This document shows, piece by piece, positions 8,439-17,601 of a DNA stretch of 64,000 nucleotides; the stretch's first letter is position 1; each line of letters starts with the position of its first letter. The position numbers were made by a program, and so were the translations under genes. A model generated the notes under the pieces. That model searched no databases. It was not told where the DNA came from and saw only the letters and a list, made by a program, of their open reading frames with translations. The DNA comes from Bacillus sp. 2B10 (lineage in GTDB: Bacteria > Pseudomonadota > Alphaproteobacteria > Sphingomonadales > Sphingomonadaceae). Location: positions 25,485 through 89,484 of the forward strand of contig RPSH01000015.1 in the NCBI GenBank assembly GCA_003946805.1, read 5' to 3'.

Positions 8439-10796
8439 ATGGTTCGCGTTCTCCTGTTGCTCGCCGCGTTGTCGGTGTTGTTCGCCGATGTCGCCGATGC
8501 CCAGCAGAACGGGTTCGACCTCGACGGTCCCGAAGTCGCGGTCAGCGTGCGGCGCGGCGATACCGAATTGCCGGTGGCGGCGGTTCCGGCGCTGCGCGGC
8601 GGCGACAGGCTGACGGCAAGGGCGTTGCTGCCCGCCGACCAGTCGGAGCGCTATCTGCTGGTCGTCGCCTTCCTGCGTGGGGCGACCAACCCGCCGCCCA
8701 AGGACTGGTTCTTCTCGGTCGAGACGTGGAAGCCGAAGAAGAACACGCTGACCGTCACCGTGCCCGATGGTGCCGAACAGGCGATGCTGTTCCTCGCCCC
8801 CGAAGCCGGTGGCGGGTTCTCGGCGGTGCGCGGCGCGGTGCGCGGGCGGCCGGGGGTGTTCGTCCGCGCGGCGCAGGACCTGTATCAGGCATCGCTCGAC
8901 CGGCAGCGGCTGGACGCGTTCGTCGGCGCGATCGGGCGGATCGGCGACAGCGCGCCGGAACGACTGGCGACCGCCGCGCCGGTGCTGGCCGATGCGCTGC
9001 GCATCAAGCTGAACGCCGACTGCCTGCTGCGCCAGCGCGCGTTGCAGGCCGCGTGCCTGACCCAGCAGCGCGACGCGCTGGTGCTGCAGGCGCAGCGCGG
9101 CGCGACCTTGACCGAGACGCTGACCGGCACCCCGGTCGACCTCGCCTATCGCGTGGCGGCGACGCGCGAGGGCGGGGCGGGCTATTACAGTCCGTACATC
9201 GCGCTGGCCCGGGACGTCGCCCGGCTGTTCGGCGCGTTTCGCAGCGCGCAATATCAGTATCTGCCGGCACTGGCGCTGGGGCAGGGGAATGCGATCCACC
9301 TGCAACTGAACAGCGCGCCGTCGTTCCAGAATCCGCGATCGGTGCTGGTGGCGCCGCTGCCGCCGATCGGCGACGCCCCGCCGCCGCTGTGGCGATCGGC
9401 GGCACCCGGCGCGCTGTGCCTCGCCCGGCCCGGCCTCGTGCTGCCGATCGACGATGCCGCGCTGCTGTTCGCGACCGACTATGCCCGCGACCTCGTGCTG
9501 CGCGTGACGGCGCTCGACGGGCGGGTCTCGACGATCCGGCTGACTCCCGATGCCGAACGCGGCGGGCTGGTACTGGCCGGGGACGCCCCGCCGGCACCGG
9601 GGCCGGTGGCCGAGGCGGTGGTGCAGGGCCGCTGGGGCTTTGCGACGTTCAGCGGACCGCAGGTGCCGGCGCAGGTCGACGGCCCCGGCGCATGGACGCC
9701 GCGGCCCGATGCCGACGTCATCGTCGGGCGCGACCATCCGCTGGTGCTGCGCGGTGGAGCATCGGCCTGTGTCAGCGCACTGACGTTGCGCGATGGCGCC
9801 GGGCTCAGCCGGTCGCTGACGTGGAAGGCGGCGGGGCCGGATGCGATCGAGGCGACCCTGCCGCTGGGCAAGACCCGGCCGGGGCCGTTGACGCTGACCG
9901 TCGTGCGCCACGGTGCGGTCGCGCCCGATCAGATCGCGCTGACCGGACGGGCCGAGCCCAGCCGTCTCGACCGCTTCACCGTCCATGCCGGCGACCGTGA
10001 CGGCGTGCTGGAAGGCGCACGGCTGGATCAGGTGACCGCGCTGACGCTGGGCGGCACGCGCTTTGCCGCCGGCGCGCTGACCCGCGTGGGAGAGGGTGAC
10101 CGGCTGGTGCTGACCGCCGAACAGCCGCTGGCCGGGGGCAGGGACGTGACTGCCACCGTGGCGCTGCGCGATGGCCGCAGCGCCGGCGTGCCTGCGACGA
10201 TCGCTCCGCCGCGCGCGACGGCGCAACTGCTCGACCGCCGGGTCGCATTCGATCCGCCGACCGGCGGCCTGCCGATTGAACTGCCGCAGGGGCTGGTGCC
10301 GACCGCAGCGACGCTGATCTTCTCCGCGCGGATCGCGGGCGGGTTGCCGGGCAGCGACGACGGGATCGAGATCGCGGCGGGCGATGCCGTCAAGCGGCTG
10401 ACGATCGCCTCGGGCGCGGTGCAGCGGATCGGCGACGATGTGGTGGTGACGACGATCGCCCCGCAGGCGGCGTTCGGACCGGCGGTGGCGGGGCCGCTGC
10501 GCTTCCGCGCATGGCGCGCCGGGGCGGCGGGTGACTGGCAGGGGCTGGCGACGCTGGTGCGGCTGCCGGTGCTGAACGCGATCGCCTGTGCCGAGCGTTG
10601 CACCGTCACCGGGCGCGGCCTGTTCCTGCTCCGCGCGATCGGCACGACGCCGGACATGGCCGGGGCGACGGTGCTGCCCGGCGGCTTCGTCGGTACGACG
10701 GCGACGACCGCGGCTGCGGGCGAGGGGACGCTGTACCTGCAACTGCACGACGCCGGCGACGCGGTGCTGCGGGTGAAGGTCCCGGCGGGCCGCTAG
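8439..10796 (+). CDS. Large secreted protein of unknown function
   Basis: A 785-residue protein with a clear Sec signal peptide (MVRVLLLLAALSVLF, cleavage probably after ADAQ near residue 21). I recognise no domain. The first half contains a region rich in predicted helix with isolated cysteines (CLLRQRALQAACL); the second half looks like a string of beta-rich modules with short DG and GG turns, suggestive of several immunoglobulin- or carbohydrate-module-like folds but without a diagnostic motif. It stands alone between two hairpin repeats, and its codon use looks like its neighbours'. It is probably a conserved sphingomonad envelope protein. Confidence 0.75.
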   Translation: MVRVLLLLAALSVLFADVADAQQNGFDLDGPEVAVSVRRGDTELPVAAVPALRGGDRLTARALLPADQSERYLLVVAFLRGATNPPPKDWFFSVETWKPKKNTLTVTVPDGAEQAMLFLAPEAGGGFSAVRGAVRGRPGVFVRAAQDLYQASLDRQRLDAFVGAIGRIGDSAPERLATAAPVLADALRIKLNADCLLRQRALQAACLTQQRDALVLQAQRGATLTETLTGTPVDLAYRVAATREGGAGYYSPYIALARDVARLFGAFRSAQYQYLPALALGQGNAIHLQLNSAPSFQNPRSVLVAPLPPIGDAPPPLWRSAAPGALCLARPGLVLPIDDAALLFATDYARDLVLRVTALDGRVSTIRLTPDAERGGLVLAGDAPPAPGPVAEAVVQGRWGFATFSGPQVPAQVDGPGAWTPRPDADVIVGRDHPLVLRGGASACVSALTLRDGAGLSRSLTWKAAGPDAIEATLPLGKTRPGPLTLTVVRHGAVAPDQIALTGRAEPSRLDRFTVHAGDRDGVLEGARLDQVTALTLGGTRFAAGALTRVGEGDRLVLTAEQPLAGGRDVTATVALRDGRSAGVPATIAPPRATAQLLDRRVAFDPPTGGLPIELPQGLVPTAATLIFSARIAGGLPGSDDGIEIAAGDAVKRLTIASGAVQRIGDDVVVTTIAPQAAFGPAVAGPLRFRAWRAGAAGDWQGLATLVRLPVLNAIACAERCTVTGRGLFLLRAIGTTPDMAGATVLPGGFVGTTATTAAAGEGTLYLQLHDAGDAVLRVKVPAGR

Positions 10797-10808
10797 AGTG
10801 GAAACGGG

Positions 10809-10915
10809 CGTCACCCCAGCGAAGGCTGGGGTCTCGATCGGCTCCTGCTGCGTGCTACCACCGGGAGATCCCAGCCTTCGCCGGGACGACGCGCGTTTCG
10901 ATACGGACGGATCAA
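10809..10915. repeat. Family-2b repeat with conserved non-palindromic core
   Basis: Hairpin arm CACCCCAGCGAAGGCTGGGGT, then a conserved non-palindromic core (TCGGCTCCTGCTGCG and GCTACCAC), then a second arm GATCCCAGCCTTCGCCGGGA. Nearly the same 85-110 bp unit recurs at 35294 and 47345. It fills the gap between the convergent 785-residue protein gene and the TadE-like gene. Confidence 0.7.
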
Positions 10916-10934
10916 CCCTTGCGGCCGACGATCG

Positions 10935-11351
10935 TCACAGCAGCGGATAGCAGCCGGTCGCGGTCACGTCGGCCGGGATGCCCGGCAGCAGCCCGACGAC
11001 CGGCGACCGGAACGGAAGCGAGATGACGACCTTGACCATTCCCGTGGCGGCGTTGCACGTCGTCCCCGATGTGACGACAACGTCGGTCGCGACCAGGCGC
11101 TGGCCATAGGTCCGCGCCCGCCCGACCGCATAGTCGGTCCGCGCCGCGGGGGTCTTGCAATCGGCGCTGACCGAGGTGCAGCGCGCCGTGCTGAACGCCA
11201 CTTCCTTCACCGACTGCTTGATCCACAGGAAGCGCGATCCCTCGACGATCGCGAACAACATGCTCAGGAACACGGGGGCCAGCAGCGCGAATTCGACCAC
11301 GGTGGCACCGCGCCGGTCGGCGGGCAGGGGCCGGGGGTGGCGGGCGGTCAT
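10935..11351 (-). CDS. TadE-like pseudopilin (second copy)
   Basis: A 138-residue protein with an RRGATVVEFALLAPVF segment near residue 14, the arginine-rich prepilin-type junction followed by a hydrophobic helix that defines TadE/TadG proteins of Flp (tight adherence) pili. A periplasmic domain with four cysteines follows. The start at 11351 overlaps the stop of the upstream TadE-like gene by 4 bp. It is the last gene of a minus-strand set of three. No TadA ATPase, TadB/C, RcpA or Flp major pilin is in the window, so the rest of the machinery must be elsewhere if this is functional. Confidence 0.8.
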   Translation of the reverse strand: MTARHPRPLPADRRGATVVEFALLAPVFLSMLFAIVEGSRFLWIKQSVKEVAFSTARCTSVSADCKTPAARTDYAVGRARTYGQRLVATDVVVTSGTTCNAATGMVKVVISLPFRSPVVGLLPGIPADVTATGCYPLL

Positions 11352-11863
11352 TGCAACCGCACCACGGCCGCCTGCTCCAGCGTCGTGTCGCCGAACAGGC
11401 TGGCCGGCACGACCGCCGGAACGTAGCGGTAGCTGGCCTTGACCCGCAGGTAATAGCCCGACCTCGCAGCCGCGCTTCCCGATGCGGCGCCGCATGGCGC
11501 ACCGCAGGTCGCGGTCGCGCGATAGCCGTTGTCGGCGGTCAGGCACGCACAGACCCGCGATTCGTTGACGCACGGCGTATCGCCGCCATTGCATTCGACC
11601 GTCACCACCAGGTTCGATGCGCCGGGCGCGCCGGCGATCGCCGCGACCATCGTCGGGATATTGGTGAAGGGGACCGCCGCGCGGTTGCTGAAACTGTGCA
11701 CCGCGGTCGTGGCGACCCCCGAGCCCAGATTGCCGCGCTGGATGAAGAACATGCCGAAATCCAGCGCGGCGAGCATGATCGCGAACAGGAAGCAGGTGAG
11801 CAGCGCGAACTCGATCGTCGCCGCACCGCGCCGGTCGCGCAGCAAGTGTCGTGGCCCCATCAT
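11348..11863 (-). CDS. TadE-like pseudopilin (first copy)
   Basis: A 171-residue protein beginning MMGPRHLLRDRRGAATIEFA, a TadE-type prepilin junction (RRG, then the Glu at position 5 after it) and a hydrophobic helix. The periplasmic part is rich in cysteine (about eight residues, several in a CNGGDTPC and CACL context), so disulfides are likely. It lies 2 bp after the TadG-like gene and overlaps the next TadE-like gene by 4 bp, a tight operon. It is a minor pilin or assembly factor by family; its exact role is not known. Confidence 0.82.
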   Translation of the reverse strand: MMGPRHLLRDRRGAATIEFALLTCFLFAIMLAALDFGMFFIQRGNLGSGVATTAVHSFSNRAAVPFTNIPTMVAAIAGAPGASNLVVTVECNGGDTPCVNESRVCACLTADNGYRATATCGAPCGAASGSAAARSGYYLRVKASYRYVPAVVPASLFGDTTLEQAAVVRLQ

Positions 11864-11865
11864 CC

Positions 11866-13890
11866 TCACCGTATCAGTTCGATCTTGTTCGGTCCGTTGC
11901 CGCCCCCGCCGGGCAGGCCGACGCAGGTCGATCCGGTGGTGCTGCCCCCGGTCGCCGTCACCCGGTTGGCGATCAGGACGAAGCACTGCCCGGCCGACTG
12001 GGTGCTGTTGCCGCCGCTGATCGTGACGTCCGAACGGGGGATATGCACCGCGCCGCTGAAGACGCTGTTCGATCCGCCGCCCCATGTGGTGGCGACCGTG
12101 GTCGCGGAATCGATCAGCACGCTGGCGATGGTTCCCGGCGTGCTGCCGGTCGGCGATGCCAGCAGCTTGGTCTTCGCGCCGCCGTTCAGGTTGACGACGC
12201 CCGACAGCACGAAGGTGACGTCGACCCCCGCCATGTCGAAATCGCTGGTCGAAACGCCTTCCAGCGACTGGCCGTAATTCTGGTTGTTGACCGGCGAATG
12301 ATAGGGCCATGTCGTCCCGCCGGTGCCGTTGACGAAGTCGCCGGCTATCGTGTAGCGGCCCGCGCCGAACAGCACCGCACCCGCCACGCGCAGATCGCCG
12401 TTGATCCGGTGATTGGTCGTGCGCCCGAATACCAGCCGGCTTCCGCCCTCGGTGGTGATGCTGCCGCCCGCGCTGAACGTGCCGTCGGCCATCAGCATGA
12501 CGCCGCTGCCCGACAGCGCGATCGCCTGGCCGCCGGCGGCGCGACCGATCCGATAGGCCCCCGCGCCCAGCACCAGCGCCGATCCGCCGCCGACCGCGAT
12601 TCCCGCGACGACGTCGGTGTTCCCGTTGCCCGCCCGGATCCAGCTGCCGCCACCGATCGTGATCGACCGGAAGGCGTGGTTGCCCCGACCGATCGTCAGC
12701 GTCGATCCGCCGCCGATGTTCAGGTCGGCATTGATCGACACGCGGCCGTCGCCGATGCGGTTCGTCCCCGTCAGGCTGACGGTGCCGCTGCCGATCGACA
12801 CGTCCCCGTCGCCGAAGGTGACGGCGCTGCCTGCCGCGACCCCGCCGTTGATGCGGATATTGCCGTCGCCAAAGGCCAGCGGCGAACCGCCCCCGACCGC
12901 AAGTCCCCTGGCGATGGTGATCGTCGATCCGGCGGCGAAGTCGACATTGACCCCCCCTTCGACCCGTAGCGTCCCGATCGTATAGTTGCCGGCGGGTACG
13001 AAGAACTTGCCGTTGCCCCGCCGATACGACGACACGTTCGCACTGGGGCTGTAGCCGAAGACCCAGTCCTCTCCGGCGGGCGTGACCGGATCGGCGATCG
13101 GGTCCGGCGCATCGAACGCGCCGATCGCCGCCCGCGCGGCCGCGATGTCGGCATTGTCGCGCAATGGATCGGAAAGGGTGGTTGCGACCCTGGTCCGCTT
13201 GTCCGCCGCGGGAACGTTGCCGTTCCACGACGGATTGACGAAATCGACGGCATAACGGATCGCATCGGCGGCAAGCGTGCCATATTGGTTCGTGATCGAT
13301 CCCGCGCCCGACACGATGTTCTTCGCGCCGATCCGCGACCCGCCGTTCGCCACGTTGCCGATCCCGGCGACGGCGCAGTCGGGCGCATCGATCGTCGCGC
13401 CCCCGGACGTCGAAATGGCATCGCCGCTGCCCGACAGGCCGAGGATGCACGGCGGGACCGATTCGGGCCCCTTCAGCAATGCGGTGGCCGACGCGCCGAC
13501 CGGGTAGCTGCCGCCCAGACCGATGCCCCGGGCGATCAGGATCGGCACGCGGGTCGTGACGGTCACCCGCACCGCCTTCATGCCGGGGCCGGGCGTATCG
13601 TTGAGCATCGTCGTCTCGATCGTCGCATCGGCCAGACCATTGACGCGGGCGAGATCGCGCGCGGCCGGGGCGAGGATCGCTTCGTTTTCATCGGCATGGT
13701 AGGCGATCGCCGCACCCAGCGCCGCGATGTCGGCGACCCGCTGGTTGACGACGCGCTGCTGCAGTCCGCGGTTCACATCAACCGCCATCGCCGACATTCC
13801 GACAAGGATCGACAGCGACATCGCCGCGATGACCGCAACGGTCCCGCGTCGGTTGCCGGCGATATGTTCGATCGGGTGCGACCACGTCAT
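11866..13890 (-). CDS. TadG-like protein with long Gly/Ser-rich repeat region
   Basis: 674 residues. The N-terminus (RRGTVAVIAAMSLSILV, residues 14-30) is the TadG/DUF2134-type anchor, and residues up to about 140 resemble the usual TadG periplasmic start. From about residue 310 to 520 the protein is built of short glycine-rich repeats in which GGGS or GxGS alternates with an IxIGxG or xLxxGxG beta-strand pattern (for example near residues 333, 393, 413 and 433), reminiscent of a beta-helix or polymer-like passenger. The cysteine pair near the C-terminus may close the fold. It leads the tad-like operon and could be an adhesin displayed through the Tad route; that is inference. Confidence 0.75.
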   Translation of the reverse strand: MTWSHPIEHIAGNRRGTVAVIAAMSLSILVGMSAMAVDVNRGLQQRVVNQRVADIAALGAAIAYHADENEAILAPAARDLARVNGLADATIETTMLNDTPGPGMKAVRVTVTTRVPILIARGIGLGGSYPVGASATALLKGPESVPPCILGLSGSGDAISTSGGATIDAPDCAVAGIGNVANGGSRIGAKNIVSGAGSITNQYGTLAADAIRYAVDFVNPSWNGNVPAADKRTRVATTLSDPLRDNADIAAARAAIGAFDAPDPIADPVTPAGEDWVFGYSPSANVSSYRRGNGKFFVPAGNYTIGTLRVEGGVNVDFAAGSTITIARGLAVGGGSPLAFGDGNIRINGGVAAGSAVTFGDGDVSIGSGTVSLTGTNRIGDGRVSINADLNIGGGSTLTIGRGNHAFRSITIGGGSWIRAGNGNTDVVAGIAVGGGSALVLGAGAYRIGRAAGGQAIALSGSGVMLMADGTFSAGGSITTEGGSRLVFGRTTNHRINGDLRVAGAVLFGAGRYTIAGDFVNGTGGTTWPYHSPVNNQNYGQSLEGVSTSDFDMAGVDVTFVLSGVVNLNGGAKTKLLASPTGSTPGTIASVLIDSATTVATTWGGGSNSVFSGAVHIPRSDVTISGGNSTQSAGQCFVLIANRVTATGGSTTGSTCVGLPGGGGNGPNKIELIR

Positions 13891-14070
13891 ATGATAGCGC
13901 TACGACAGACTGCCTTTACGTTGTGTAAAGTATGCAGAACCGCAGCCGCGTCCTGCGCGACGGGTGGCCGCCCCGACGCGGTACATGATGGATTGCATGA
14001 CGGTGCCGTGTAGGCTGGCGCGACGATCGCGTCCGTCGCGGTTCGCGGTCGACCGCGAATCCGATGTCTC
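13891..14070. other. Intergenic region upstream of the tad-like operon
   Basis: This 180-bp stretch lies between the start of the TadG-like gene (minus strand) and the 3' end of tRNA-Pro. It contains an AT-richer patch near 13890-13935 (TACGTTGTGTAAAGTATG) suitable for a promoter, and no gene that I can support. Confidence 0.5.
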
Positions 14071-14147
14071 TGGTCGGGGCGACAGGATTCGAACCTGCGA
14101 CCCCCACACCCCCAGTGTGATGCGCTACCAGGCTGCGCTACGCCCCG
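14071..14147 (-). tRNA. tRNA-Pro (anticodon GGG)
   Basis: On the minus strand a complete cloverleaf folds: acceptor CGGGGCG/CGCCCCG (7 bp), D stem GCGC/GCGC, anticodon stem TCACA/TGTGG with loop CTGGGGG (anticodon GGG after the invariant T33), a GTTCGAATC T-loop, and an encoded CCA end at 14071-14073. It reads proline CCC codons (and CCU by wobble). It sits between the tad-like operon and yajC; no attachment-site duplication or integrase is visible beside it. Confidence 0.95.
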
Positions 14148-14306
14148 ATCAGAGAGGGCGTGCCTTTAGGCCCGGTTTGCGTGCCATGCAAGCCCGAAGC
14201 GTCGCCGCCGGCAAATGTTGCACGGGGCCCGTGCAGGTGATAGCTGCCCGCAGTTGACAGGATGCCGTGTTCGCGGCGTCCGCTTTTTCGGACATTCAGG
14301 CCAGCA

Positions 14307-14651
14307 ATGCTCGTACCTTCCGCTTTCGCCCAGTCCGCCGCCGCTCCTGCGGCATCGGGTGGTTTCCTCGGCACGCTGATCGGCATCGCGCCGCTGCTGC
14401 TGATCTTCGTCGCCTTCTACTTCCTGCTCATCCGTCCGCAGTCGAAGCGAATGAAGACGTTGCAGGCATCGATCGCCGCGGTGAAGCGCGGCGACCAGGT
14501 TGTCACCGCCGGCGGCGTGATCGGCCGGGTAACCAAGGTCGAGGACGCGTTCGTCGAGGTGGAGATCGCGCCGAATACCCGCATCCGCGTGGTCAAGGCG
14601 ACCATCGCCGAAGTCACGCCGCCGGCCGGCGCCAAGCCCGCGAACGACTGA
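14307..14651 (+). CDS. yajC: Preprotein translocase subunit YajC
   Basis: A small single-span inner-membrane protein of the SecDF-YajC holotranslocon. The transmembrane helix (residues about 20-40, IAPLLLIFVAFYFLLIRPQ) ends in the family signature RPQSKRMK and is followed by the conserved soluble part (GDQVVTAGGVIGRVTKV). I chose ATG 14307, giving 114 residues and the normal short N-terminus. Its stop overlaps the secD start by one base. Confidence 0.95.
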   Translation: MLVPSAFAQSAAAPAASGGFLGTLIGIAPLLLIFVAFYFLLIRPQSKRMKTLQASIAAVKRGDQVVTAGGVIGRVTKVEDAFVEVEIAPNTRIRVVKATIAEVTPPAGAKPAND

Positions 14652-16243
14652 TGCTCGACTTTCCCCGCTGGAAACGGATCGCCATCTGGGCATCCGTGAT
14701 CCTGTTGTCGCTGTTCGCGGTGCCGAGCCTGCTGCCCGAGGCGACCCGTGCGAAGCTGCCCGGCTGGGTGCCGACGCCCGCGATCAACTTCGGCCTCGAT
14801 CTGGCGGGGGGCAGCTACATCCTGCTCGAGGCGCAGACGCAGGACGTCGCCGCGACCCGGGTCGAGGCGATGCGCGAGATGATCGCGACCGAGATGCGCC
14901 GCAACCCGCGGGTCAGCGTCGGCGACATCTCGACGCGCGGCGGACAGATCAGCTTCATGGTGCGCGACGCGACGCAGGTCGACGCCGCGCGTGAAAAGCT
15001 GCTGGGCCTGACCGGCGGCGGGGCGGGCATGACCGGCCAGCGCGAATGGGACATCGAGGTGCGCGACAACACGCGCTTCGTGCTGACCCCGACCCAGGCC
15101 GGCCTGCGCCTCGCGGTCGAGAATGCGATGAAGGACGCGACCGAGGTCGTGCGCCGCCGCATCGACGAACTGGGCACGCGCGAACCGACGATCATCCAGC
15201 AGGGCAGCAACCGCATCGTTGTGCAGGTCCCCGGCCTGTCCGATCCGAAGGCGTTGAAGGATCTGCTGGGCCGGACCGCGCGGCTGGAATTCAAGCTGGT
15301 CGATCTCGCCGCCGATCCGGCCGCGGTCGCGCGTGGACAGGCACCGGCGGGCAGCCAGATCCTGCCCTATCCGGCGCAGAACGCACCGATCGCGGTGAAG
15401 CGCACCACGATCATCTCCGGCGACCAGCTCGCCGATGCGCGCCAGACCTATGACCAGAACGGCCAGCCCAACGTCACGATCAACTTCAACGCGGAGGGCG
15501 GTCGCCGCTTCGCGAAGGTGACGCAGGAAAACACCGGCAAGCCCTTTGCGATCATCGTCGACAATTCGGTCATCTCGGCCCCGAACATCAACGAACCGAT
15601 CCTCGGCGGCAGCGCCACGATCAGCGGGGGCTTCACCGCCGACAGCGCCAACCAGCTCGCCATCGCGCTGCGGTCGGGCAAGCTGCCGGTCGACCTGACC
15701 GTGGTGCAGGAAAGCACCGTAAGCCCCGAACTGGGTGCCGATTCGGTGAAGGCGGGCGTGACCGCCGCGATCATCGCGACCGTTGCCGTCATCGTGTTCA
15801 TGGTCATGACCTATGGTCGCTTCGGCATCTATTCGACGATCGCCGTCGTGCTGAACATCCTGATGATCATCGCGGTGATGGCGTTCCTGAACGCCACGCT
15901 GACGCTGCCCGGCATCGCCGGCTTCGTGCTGACCATCGGTACCGCGGTCGACGCCAACGTGCTCATCAACGAACGCATCCGCGAGGAACGGCGCCGCGGG
16001 CGCAGCGTGCTGCAATCGCTCGAGCTGGGCTACAAGGAGGCGAGCCGCACGATCTTCGAGGCGAACGTGACCCACGCCATCGCCGGCGGGATCATGCTGA
16101 TCCTCGGTTCCGGCCCGATCCGCGGTTTCGCGGTCGTGCTGCTGCTCGGCATCGCCAGCTCGGTGTTCACCGCCGTCACCTTCACGCGGATGCTGGTCGC
16201 CGGATGGATGCGCCGCCATCGTCCGACCGACATCACCATTTAA
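14651..16243 (+). CDS. secD: Protein translocase subunit SecD
   Basis: Works with SecF to pull preproteins across the inner membrane using the proton gradient. It is 530 residues long: an N-terminal transmembrane helix, the large periplasmic P1 region (GLDLAGGSYILLEA at the start) and five C-terminal helices with the motif TIGTAVDANVLINERIREE. The conserved Asp of that motif is in the proton path in characterised SecD. Translation is coupled to yajC by a one-base overlap. Confidence 0.97.
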   Translation: MLDFPRWKRIAIWASVILLSLFAVPSLLPEATRAKLPGWVPTPAINFGLDLAGGSYILLEAQTQDVAATRVEAMREMIATEMRRNPRVSVGDISTRGGQISFMVRDATQVDAAREKLLGLTGGGAGMTGQREWDIEVRDNTRFVLTPTQAGLRLAVENAMKDATEVVRRRIDELGTREPTIIQQGSNRIVVQVPGLSDPKALKDLLGRTARLEFKLVDLAADPAAVARGQAPAGSQILPYPAQNAPIAVKRTTIISGDQLADARQTYDQNGQPNVTINFNAEGGRRFAKVTQENTGKPFAIIVDNSVISAPNINEPILGGSATISGGFTADSANQLAIALRSGKLPVDLTVVQESTVSPELGADSVKAGVTAAIIATVAVIVFMVMTYGRFGIYSTIAVVLNILMIIAVMAFLNATLTLPGIAGFVLTIGTAVDANVLINERIREERRRGRSVLQSLELGYKEASRTIFEANVTHAIAGGIMLILGSGPIRGFAVVLLLGIASSVFTAVTFTRMLVAGWMRRHRPTDITI

Positions 16244-16255
16244 GGCTCCGGCGTC

Positions 16256-17212
16256 ATGCGTCTCATCAAGCTGGTTCCCGACAACACCAACATCCGCTTC
16301 GTCGCGGTGCGCAAAATCGCGTTCACCGTGACGCTGATCCTCAGCATCCTCGCGGTCGGGCTGGTGTTCGCGCGGGGGCTGAACTTTGGCGTCGACTTCA
16401 TGGGCGGCGTCGCGATCGAGGAGAAGTTCGCCACGCCGCCCGCGATCGACAAGGTGCGCGGCGTCATCGAGCGGCTGGGCGTGGGTGAACCCGCGATCCA
16501 GCAGTTCGGTGATCCCAAGCTGGTGTCGATCCGCCTGCCGGTGCCCGAGGGCCACAGCGGCGCGACCGACCGCCTGGTCGAGCGGGTCAAGTCGGCGCTC
16601 GCCACCGAATTCCCCGGCGCGACCTTCAGCAACTATTCGACCGTGTCGGGCAAGGTATCCGACGAACTGGTGACCAACGGCGTCCTCGCCGTCGTGCTGG
16701 CGATCTTCGGCATCGCGATCTTTTCGTGGTTCCGCTACGAATGGCAGTTCGGCGTGTCGACCGCGGTCGCGATCATCCACGACGTGCTGATGACGCTGGG
16801 TTTCTTCGCGTTGACGCAGATGCCGTTCGACCTGACCATCGTCGCGGCGGTGCTGACGATCATCGGCTATTCGATCAACGACAAGATGGTGATCGACGAC
16901 CGCATCCGCGAGAATATGCGCAAGTTCCGCAAGATGGAGATGCGCGAGCTGATTGACCTGTCGGTCAACGAAACGCTGCCACGTACCGTCATGACCTCGC
17001 TGACGATCCTGCTGGCGCTGACCGCGCTGCTGGTGTTCGGCGGCCATGTGCTGCGCGGCTTCACCGCGGCGATGATCCTCGGCGTGATCGTCGGGACCTA
17101 TTCGTCGATCTACGTGTCGTCGTCGCTGCTCATCACGCTGGGGCTGAAACCCGGTGCGCCGGTAGGCGAGGGGACGGTCAGGGAACCCGTGCCGCAAAAG
17201 ACGTCGCGGTGA
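16256..17212 (+). CDS. secF: Protein translocase subunit SecF
   Basis: The partner of SecD. It is 318 residues long with six transmembrane helices; the periplasmic domain starts with the family's GLNFGVDFMGGVAIEE, and the fourth helix carries IGYSINDKMVIDDRIREN, the counterpart of the SecD Asp motif. It lies 12 bp after secD. The stop overlaps the next gene's GTG start, so yajC-secD-secF and the Mth938-like gene form one transcription unit. Confidence 0.97.
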   Translation: MRLIKLVPDNTNIRFVAVRKIAFTVTLILSILAVGLVFARGLNFGVDFMGGVAIEEKFATPPAIDKVRGVIERLGVGEPAIQQFGDPKLVSIRLPVPEGHSGATDRLVERVKSALATEFPGATFSNYSTVSGKVSDELVTNGVLAVVLAIFGIAIFSWFRYEWQFGVSTAVAIIHDVLMTLGFFALTQMPFDLTIVAAVLTIIGYSINDKMVIDDRIRENMRKFRKMEMRELIDLSVNETLPRTVMTSLTILLALTALLVFGGHVLRGFTAAMILGVIVGTYSSIYVSSSLLITLGLKPGAPVGEGTVREPVPQKTSR

Positions 17213-17574
17213 AGATCGACCGGACCCGCAAGGGCGACGGTCCGCTCGTCTCCGGGCTGACCGCCGCCGGGTTCCGGGTCGATGACGGCATCTATCCCGC
17301 GCTGCTGATGACGCCGCAGCGTGCCGATCTGTGGGAGCCGCCGGCGTTCGAGGACCTCGACGCGGCGGCGCTGGCATCGGTGCTGGCGATGCGCCCCGAA
17401 TTCCTGCTGCTCGGCACCGGCGCGACGCTGCGCCAGCCGCCGCGCGCGCTGGTCCGCGCGCTCGATGCGCAGGGGCTGGGGATCGAGGCGATGGACAGCC
17501 GCGCCGCCGCCCGGGCGTGGGGCGTACTGCGCGACGAAGGGCGACAGATCGCGGCGGCATTCTACCCGCTGTAA
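17209..17574 (+). CDS. Mth938-like domain protein
   Basis: A 121-residue cytosolic protein of the Mth938/DUF498 fold, with the family's LLGTGATLRQPP and GIEAMDSRAAARAWGVL stretches. Biochemical function is not established for bacterial members; homologues often follow secF in alphaproteobacteria, and mitochondrial relatives are complex-I assembly factors (NDUFAF3). The GTG start at 17209 overlaps the secF stop (GTGA), which decides the start. Confidence 0.88.
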   Translation: MKIDRTRKGDGPLVSGLTAAGFRVDDGIYPALLMTPQRADLWEPPAFEDLDAAALASVLAMRPEFLLLGTGATLRQPPRALVRALDAQGLGIEAMDSRAAARAWGVLRDEGRQIAAAFYPL

Positions 17575-17601
17575 GGGTTGGAGTTTCCTCGCAAGCCCTA
17601 C

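Noticed and set aside
8361..10814. An 817-codon minus-strand frame opposite the large secreted protein
   Set aside because: It lacks a signal peptide or motif, while the plus-strand frame has a clear signal peptide. It also runs through the repeats at both ends.
14071..14147. Genomic-island boundary at tRNA-Pro
   Set aside because: No integrase, duplicated tRNA end or shift in gene content is seen on either side.
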